Notes under the pieces: model-generated
The model's database searches: none
Seen by the model: only the letters and a program-made list of their open reading frames with translations
Told to the model about the DNA's origin: nothing
Source of the DNA: an uncultured Eubacteriales bacterium
GTDB lineage: Bacteria > Bacillota > Clostridia > Christensenellales > Aristaeellaceae
DNA: 64,000 nucleotides
Direction: 5' to 3'
Assembly (NCBI GenBank): GCA_902795275.1
Contig: CADBKQ010000010.1
Coordinates: 1-64,000 of the forward strand
Shown: piece by piece, positions 58,946 to 64,000 of the stretch
Layout of the letters: each line of letters begins with the position of its first letter
How positions within the stretch are numbered: the first letter of the stretch is position 1
Position numbers and translations under genes: made by a program

Positions 58946-59984
58946 TTTATTGACGAGAGCCGTACAGATGGGCGGCGCTGACATTTTCGTGATTCCCGGC
59001 GCGGCTGTTTCCGTGAAGGTAAACAACACCCTGGTCAAGCTGACGGACAAGATCATGCTTCCCGCCGATACGCAGCAGCTGGTGCAGCAGATGTACGATT
59101 TCGCCCACAGGGACATCAAGCATCTCGACCAGGCGGGCGACGACGACTTCTCTTTTGCCATTAAGGATGTGAGCCGTTTCCGCTGCAACGCCTACAAGCA
59201 GCGCGGCACGCTGGCCGCCATCTGCCGTATCGTGAATTTTGAACTGCCCAACCCCAAGGACATGTTCATTCCCGATATCGTCATGTCCCTGGCCGAGCAG
59301 CGAAGCGGCATGATTCTTGTCACCGGCCCCGCGGGCAGCGGCAAGAGCACCACACTGGCCTGCATTGTCAACAAGATCAATGAATCGCGGGAAGGACACA
59401 TCGTCACCATCGAAGACCCCATCGAATACCTGCACCGCCACCGCAAATCCCTGGTGAGCCAGCGCGAGGTGCCCAACGACGCCGCGACGTTCAGCCGCGC
59501 CCTCCGCGCCGCCCTGCGCCAGGCCCCCGACGTGGTGATGCTGGGCGAAATGCGCGACCTGGACACCATCCGCACCGCCATCACCGCCGCCGAAACGGGA
59601 CACTTGCTCCTGTCCTCGCTGCATACTATCGGCGCGGCGAAAACCGTGGATCGTATCATCGACACCTTCCCGGCGGAACAGCAGACCCAGATTCGCGTGC
59701 AGCTGTCCATGGTGCTCAAGGCCGTCGTTTCCCAGCGCCTGATTCCCACCCTGGACGGCAAGCGCATCCCCGCGTTTGAGGTCATGACGGTGAACCCCGC
59801 CATCCAGAACATGATCCGCGACGGGCGCACCCACCAGATCGACAACGTGATCTACGGCGGCAGCGATAAGACCATGCTTTCCATGGACGCGGAACTGGCC
59901 CGCCTGGTACGCGAAAAGCGCATCACCCGCGACATCGCTCTCATCTACGCAGCCAATCCGGAAACCCTCGCCAAACGCATTTAA
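58938..59984 (+). CDS. PilT-type pilus retraction / secretion ATPase
   Basis: This 348-residue cytoplasmic hexameric ATPase belongs to the type II/IV secretion superfamily. Walker A is TGPAGSGKSTTLA (about 130-138), the Asp box is IVTIEDPIEYLH, Walker B is MLGEMRDLDTIRTAI and the His box is GHLLLSSLHTIGAAKT. Length and motifs fit PilT, the retraction motor, rather than the longer PilB. No PilB or prepilin peptidase gene is in the window, so either one ATPase does both jobs or the others lie elsewhere. Last gene of the operon, before a convergent terminator. Confidence 0.93.
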   Translation: MIDLLTRAVQMGGADIFVIPGAAVSVKVNNTLVKLTDKIMLPADTQQLVQQMYDFAHRDIKHLDQAGDDDFSFAIKDVSRFRCNAYKQRGTLAAICRIVNFELPNPKDMFIPDIVMSLAEQRSGMILVTGPAGSGKSTTLACIVNKINESREGHIVTIEDPIEYLHRHRKSLVSQREVPNDAATFSRALRAALRQAPDVVMLGEMRDLDTIRTAITAAETGHLLLSSLHTIGAAKTVDRIIDTFPAEQQTQIRVQLSMVLKAVVSQRLIPTLDGKRIPAFEVMTVNPAIQNMIRDGRTHQIDNVIYGGSDKTMLSMDAELARLVREKRITRDIALIYAANPETLAKRI

Positions 59985-60010
59985 AGACATAATTCATAAC
60001 AGTAAAAACA

Positions 60011-60042
60011 CGCTCCCCTTCCGGACAGCCGGAGGGGGAGCG
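60011..60042. terminator. Bidirectional terminator between the pilus-like operon and the SH3b protein gene
   Basis: CGCTCCCCTTCCGG (60011-60024) pairs with CCGGAGGGGGAGCG (60029-60042) across ACAG. Short T-rich stretches lie on both sides. Confidence 0.8.
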
Positions 60043-60060
60043 TTGATTTGGGAAGAGAAG

Positions 60061-62418
60061 TCAGTTCACGGTTTCACCTGTCAGGGCTTTCCAGGCGTTG
60101 CGCAGCATCACCTGGTTATTCACGCCGTAATTGGGATCGTTCTTCTTGGCTTCGTCCATGTCGCGGAGGAAGTGGACGCACAGATGCCCGCCAAAGCCGT
60201 TGTCGTTGATGGAGCCGTACAGGTGCGGGCGGTTGTGCATGGTGGCCATAGTCCACTGGCCATTGGGAAGCAGGACATACACGGGATGAATGGTCCAGGA
60301 AGTGTCGCCAAAGGAGCGGTTCATGATCTGCGTGTCGCGCCAGGAAGCGGGCTGGCTGTCGGCGTGGCGGCCCAGGGAATAGAACACCAGCTTCCAGCCC
60401 AGCCCGGTGTTGGGATCGTAGACGGTAAAGGTCTGCCCAGCACGGACGGTGGGCTTGATGTCCTCGTTCCAGCGCAGCAGCTTCATCTGGCTGACGGTCG
60501 GCGCGGTCATGCGGCCTTCATCGGCAGGCAGCTGTGTCACGGGCGTGGAATAGGGCTTGCCGCCTCCGCCGTGAAGCACCTGCCGGGTGAGGGCGTCGGC
60601 AATGCCGCTGATCACCAGGCCGTTGCGCTGCTGGAAGGCGACCACTGCATTATGGGTGGCTTCGTCATATTCACCGTTGACGGTGACGGGATAGCCCAGT
60701 GCCTTCAGATCGGTCTGCACCTGCTTCACGTCATTGCTTTTCTGGTCGATGCGCACAGTGCTGTATTTCAGCGGAGCTGCTCCAGCCCGCCGCGCGCTGT
60801 CGCTTTTGAGCATCACGAAGGTCTGGCTTCCGGCGGCGCCGTCAGCTTGCAGGCCGTTTTGCTGCTGGAACGCCTTCACCGCCGCGAAGGTGGCGTCATC
60901 ATAGATGTTGGTGACGCTCACGGTGTAGCCAAGCTCCGCCAGCCGATTCTGCACCCAGGCCACGTCCGAGCCGGTCATGCCCTTTTTCAGGGTGCGGGTG
61001 AAAGCGGAAGGATCGTCCTCCTCCGCTTCGGCCTTGCCGGCGGATGCGCCCAGGAAGGTGAGGTATTTGCTCATCACATAGCCGCGGGTCCCCTGATAGC
61101 TGATCTCGCTCCAATCGCTGCCCCGGCTGTATACCGTCACAGCGGAAGCGTTGGGCATCGCCGTGATTACGCGGGAGGAGTAGGAGGGCTGCTCCCGCAG
61201 GTTCAGCGTGCCGCCGGAGGTGGTGATCAGCGCCTGGGTCACCGCGCCGTAATTTGCGGGGGACTGTGTCGGAGCCGCGGTGGGGGCGGGCGTGGCGGTG
61301 GGCGCGTCGGCAAAGCGCAGGAAGGAGGTCATCACGTAGCCCGCCATGCCGCCGTAGCTGACCGCCGTCCAGACCACGCCCCGGGATTGGACGCTGACCT
61401 GCGCGCCGTAGGGGATCGTGGCGATCACGCGGGCTTTGCCATCAGGGCTCTCCCGCAGGTTCAGGCTGCCGCTGGGGGTGTTCACCCAGGCGGTACCCAG
61501 GCTGCCGATAATCGGCGCATAAGTGACTGCCGGGCGGGCTGTCGGGCCAACCGTGGGGTACACATACGGAACGTCGGTCGGAATGCTGGCCCCGAAGGAG
61601 AGATACTGGGTCATCACATAGCCGGTAACATTGTTGTAGCGCACCTGGCACCAGACCGTTCCCCGGGCCGTGACCGTGATCCATGTGCCATAGGGGATTT
61701 CGAGAATGACCCGCGCCTGGCTGTCCGGGGCTTCCCGCAGGTTCAGGCTGCTGCTGGGGGTGGTCACCATAGCCTGGGTGTTGGTGGAATACATGGGAAC
61801 CTGCGTCGGCTGGGGCACAGCGGTGGGAACGGGCTGGGACTGGGCCGTGCCAAAGGTGAGGTATTTGGTCATCACGTAACCTGCGGTGCCGTTGTAGATC
61901 ACGGCGCACCATTTGCTGCCCCGGCTGATGACCACCGCCATGTCCCCGTAAGGGATGGTGGCGAGCACCTTCGCGGAGGAAGAAGGCCCGTTGCGCAGGT
62001 TCAGGCTGCCGCTGGGCGTGGACACCCTGGCGGTGATGGTAGCAGAAGAGGAAGCAACGCCCGGCGCAGTCGTGGAGGGGACGGCGGTGGGCTGAACGCT
62101 CACCTGGCCATAGCTGTCCGGAGCATACTGGGGAGCCAGGGAATACAGCAGGGTCAGGGTTTTGTCCCCGGCCACGCCGTCAATGGTCAGGCCGTACTTG
62201 CGCTGGAACTGCTTCACGACGCTTTGCGTGCCCATGCCGTATTTGCCGTCGGTTTTCAGGTTAAAGCCCAGGGAAGCCAATGCAAGCTGCATATTCAGCA
62301 CCTGCGGGTTTTCCATGCCGCGCTCCAGCTTGGCGTAGGCGGCGAGGCCGGACAGAGGCGCGAGCAGCAGCGCGGTCACGATCAAAGAAGCCAGGCAGCG
62401 GCGGAAAATGTGTTTCAA
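60061..62418 (-). CDS. Exported multidomain SH3b and peptidoglycan-binding protein
   Basis: This 785-residue secreted protein has a signal peptide (about 1-29). A peptidoglycan-binding module follows (about 30-100), then a Thr/Pro-rich linker. Four SH3b repeats come next (about 127-456; each has TPSGSLNLR-like starts and GYVMTKYL-like ends, nearly identical in DNA), separated by Pro/Thr linkers. Two more peptidoglycan-binding modules follow (about 472-536 and 547-611). The C-terminal domain (about 643-785) has MATMHNRPHLYG and GFGGHLCVHFLRDMDEA, a His-rich domain found in clostridial wall proteins. It should bind and perhaps modify the wall. Start is TTG 62418 with AGGAGG nine bases upstream; ATG near it is out of frame. 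Confidence 0.88.
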   Translation of the reverse strand: MKHIFRRCLASLIVTALLLAPLSGLAAYAKLERGMENPQVLNMQLALASLGFNLKTDGKYGMGTQSVVKQFQRKYGLTIDGVAGDKTLTLLYSLAPQYAPDSYGQVSVQPTAVPSTTAPGVASSSATITARVSTPSGSLNLRNGPSSSAKVLATIPYGDMAVVISRGSKWCAVIYNGTAGYVMTKYLTFGTAQSQPVPTAVPQPTQVPMYSTNTQAMVTTPSSSLNLREAPDSQARVILEIPYGTWITVTARGTVWCQVRYNNVTGYVMTQYLSFGASIPTDVPYVYPTVGPTARPAVTYAPIIGSLGTAWVNTPSGSLNLRESPDGKARVIATIPYGAQVSVQSRGVVWTAVSYGGMAGYVMTSFLRFADAPTATPAPTAAPTQSPANYGAVTQALITTSGGTLNLREQPSYSSRVITAMPNASAVTVYSRGSDWSEISYQGTRGYVMSKYLTFLGASAGKAEAEEDDPSAFTRTLKKGMTGSDVAWVQNRLAELGYTVSVTNIYDDATFAAVKAFQQQNGLQADGAAGSQTFVMLKSDSARRAGAAPLKYSTVRIDQKSNDVKQVQTDLKALGYPVTVNGEYDEATHNAVVAFQQRNGLVISGIADALTRQVLHGGGGKPYSTPVTQLPADEGRMTAPTVSQMKLLRWNEDIKPTVRAGQTFTVYDPNTGLGWKLVFYSLGRHADSQPASWRDTQIMNRSFGDTSWTIHPVYVLLPNGQWTMATMHNRPHLYGSINDNGFGGHLCVHFLRDMDEAKKNDPNYGVNNQVMLRNAWKALTGETVN

Positions 62419-62710
62419 GGCATCTCGCCTCCTTGCGTGCAATTTGCTTATCCTTTGGGCTTCAATCATAGCATAATCTGTCGAAAAAGTAAACGGAATG
62501 GCGGCAAGTGTTACAAATTGGCATGACTGGATCGGAAACGGGGAACAGGGAAAAGAAAGCCAGGCGCATCAAAAATATAAAAAATTTCAATAAAATTGAA
62601 AATAACGATGGTCATTTGGCTATTTTTATGGTATCATACAAAATGGTTTTTACCACGCTGATTTTCTTGCTTTTTTTATTTTTCTTTTCAGGAAGGAGCC
62701 CCCTATCCTT
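62419..62710. other. Divergent intergenic region between the SH3b protein and amylase genes
   Basis: These 292 bases carry no credible gene. The part from 62560 is strongly AT-rich. TATCAT (62632-62637) is a possible -10 for the amylase gene, but no good -35 is seen at the right distance. GGAAGGAG (62691-62698) is the ribosome-binding site of the amylase gene. Confidence 0.5.
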
Positions 62711-64000
62711 ATGAGCCAGCTTTTCCCCATGGAAGAAGCCCTGATCTCTTCTATTTTCAGCGACGAAACAGAATTATTCCGGACCCCCGCCGAACCGGAG
62801 GTCGGCGACACGGTGCGCATCCGCATCCGGATTTTAAAAGATATGAACGCCCAGGTCACGCTGCTGACGGGTTATCCCACGCTGGTTGTGCCGATGCGGA
62901 AATATAAAACCGACGCCTGCTTTGACTGGTACGAAACCGAACTGATCTGCAAGGACGAGTCGTCCGTGTTCTATTCCTTCCTGATTGCCTGGAAGGGAAA
63001 ATACATCCACTACCGGCGCACCGGCGCGGCATATACAGACTCCGTGCCCTTCCCTGATCCCGCCCATTCTTTCCGCATGATTCCCGGCTTCCACGTGCCC
63101 GCCTGGTCGAAGGGCGCGGTGCAGTACCAGATATTTACCGACCGCTTCCGCAACGGCAATTCCTTCAACGACGTGCGCGACTGCGAATATTTTTACTCCG
63201 GCGATTATATCCGCCACGCCGAAAACTGGCACCAGCTGCCCGAGATCAGCGACTACCGCTGCTTCTACGGCGGCGACCTGGTGGGCGTGCAGGAAAAGCT
63301 GGACTACCTGCAGGGCCTGGGCGTGGAGGCGATCTACTTCAACCCCATCTTCGTTTCACCCTCGCCGCATAAGTACGACACCCAGGACTATGCCCACATC
63401 GACCCGCATTTCACCGTCATCACCAAGGATGTGGATCGTCCGCTCCACAAGAACGAGCATAAAAACATCCACGCCGAGCAGTACATCCTGCGCACGACGG
63501 ATGAAAAAAATTTGGAAGAAAGCGACGCCTGGTTCGCACGATTCTGCCGGGAACTGCACCGCCGGGGCATGAAGATCATCCTGGACGGCGTGTTCAACCA
63601 CTGCGCTTCCTTCCACAAATGGATGGACAAGGAGGGCATCTACGCCCGGGCCGGAGACTACCTGCCCGGGGCTTACGATGACCCCAAGAGCCCCTACCGC
63701 AATTATTTCCAGTTCAAGGACCGCAAGGATTACGACAGCTGGTGGGGCGTGGAAACGCTGCCCAAGCTCAACTACGAGGGCAGCCGCGAGCTGTGCGAGG
63801 AAATCTTCAAAATCGCCGAAAAATGGGCGCAGCCGCCTTACTGCATCGACGGCTGGCGCTTGGACGTGGCCGCCGACCTGGGCCACAGCCGGGAGTTCAA
63901 CCACCTGTTCTGGAAGGAATTCCGCCGCCGGGTCAAGGCTGTGAACCCCAATGTGCTCATCATCGCCGAGCATTACGGCGACCCCGCCGAATGGCTGCGG
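62711..64000 (+). CDS. GH13 alpha-amylase family enzyme (neopullulanase/cyclomaltodextrinase-like), 3' end outside the window
   Basis: At least 430 residues are visible; the gene runs off the window. No signal peptide is present, so the enzyme is intracellular. Residues about 1-130 form a CBM34-like beta domain. The catalytic barrel begins at GAVQYQIFTDRFRNGN. GH13 conserved regions are visible: region I LDGVFNHC and region II GWRLDVAADLGH with the Asp nucleophile. Region III likely starts at LIIAEHYGD, with the acid/base Glu. It should cleave alpha-1,4/1,6 glucans or maltodextrins taken up by the cell. GGAAGGAG lies 12 bases before the ATG. Confidence 0.92.
   Translation, partial: MSQLFPMEEALISSIFSDETELFRTPAEPEVGDTVRIRIRILKDMNAQVTLLTGYPTLVVPMRKYKTDACFDWYETELICKDESSVFYSFLIAWKGKYIHYRRTGAAYTDSVPFPDPAHSFRMIPGFHVPAWSKGAVQYQIFTDRFRNGNSFNDVRDCEYFYSGDYIRHAENWHQLPEISDYRCFYGGDLVGVQEKLDYLQGLGVEAIYFNPIFVSPSPHKYDTQDYAHIDPHFTVITKDVDRPLHKNEHKNIHAEQYILRTTDEKNLEESDAWFARFCRELHRRGMKIILDGVFNHCASFHKWMDKEGIYARAGDYLPGAYDDPKSPYRNYFQFKDRKDYDSWWGVETLPKLNYEGSRELCEEIFKIAEKWAQPPYCIDGWRLDVAADLGHSREFNHLFWKEFRRRVKAVNPNVLIIAEHYGDPAEWLR

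Noticed and set aside
60043..62526. Plus-strand open frame of 827 codons over the SH3b gene
   Set aside because: The minus-strand frame gives clear signal peptide, SH3b and peptidoglycan-binding modules; the plus frame is repetitive only because the SH3b DNA is.

Overview
The window comes from a fairly GC-rich member of the Firmicutes, class Clostridia. Sporulation genes (gpr, spoIIP), strong Shine-Dalgarno sites, sigma-A type promoters with 17-base spacers, tig-clpP-clpX, Firmicute-style carbohydrate and nucleoside ABC importers and a type 2 galT all fit this. The many exported glycan-related proteins suggest a gut or rumen fermenter, possibly of the Christensenellales kind; that placement is inference.

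Layout. 1-9331: the end of tuf, a small conserved protein, a secreted CotH-kinase protein, tRNA-Trp, an esterase, then tig, clpP and clpX (protein folding and proteolysis), a 2H phosphoesterase and a patatin. 9391-22955: a large carbohydrate-type locus behind a consensus promoter. It has two solute-binding proteins and four permeases around an NHL-repeat protein, a YIP1-like membrane protein and a large anchored protein of the DUF5696 type, with no ATPase gene. 23322-26862: a zinc-ribbon membrane protein, a probable 6S RNA, truA and an unknown gene. 26918-34661: a BMP-type nucleoside importer followed by a degenerate second copy (ATPase plus one permease). 34689-41513: galT, an L,D-transpeptidase, a phosphoesterase operonic with a cytoplasmic ParB-like/BMP fusion, and a secreted PIG-L protein. 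41891-49104: a zinc-ribbon protein, gpr-spoIIP, murI, DegV, VanW and TetR. 49108-53698: a lipoprotein, an SGNH hydrolase, a ferredoxin, a second L,D-transpeptidase and a rhodanese/TlpA-like fusion. 54053-59984: a SARP-like regulator, a transglutaminase-like protein and a compact type IV pilus-like operon ending in a PilT-type ATPase. 60061-64000: a large SH3b/peptidoglycan-binding protein and a truncated GH13 amylase.

Most of the gene content concerns glycan capture and uptake, nucleoside uptake, wall remodelling and protein quality control. The most unusual DNA is a family of intergenic elements built from telomere-like heptads (GGGATTA/GGGAATA). They occur at 630-699, 3852-3976, 6308-6537 and 23058-23196. 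Three copies have a G-rich arm and a complementary C-rich arm, and two share a conserved core. The best protein-level candidates for undescribed biology are the DUF5696/YIP1/NHL transport locus, the ParB-like/BMP fusion and the small pilus-like machine.
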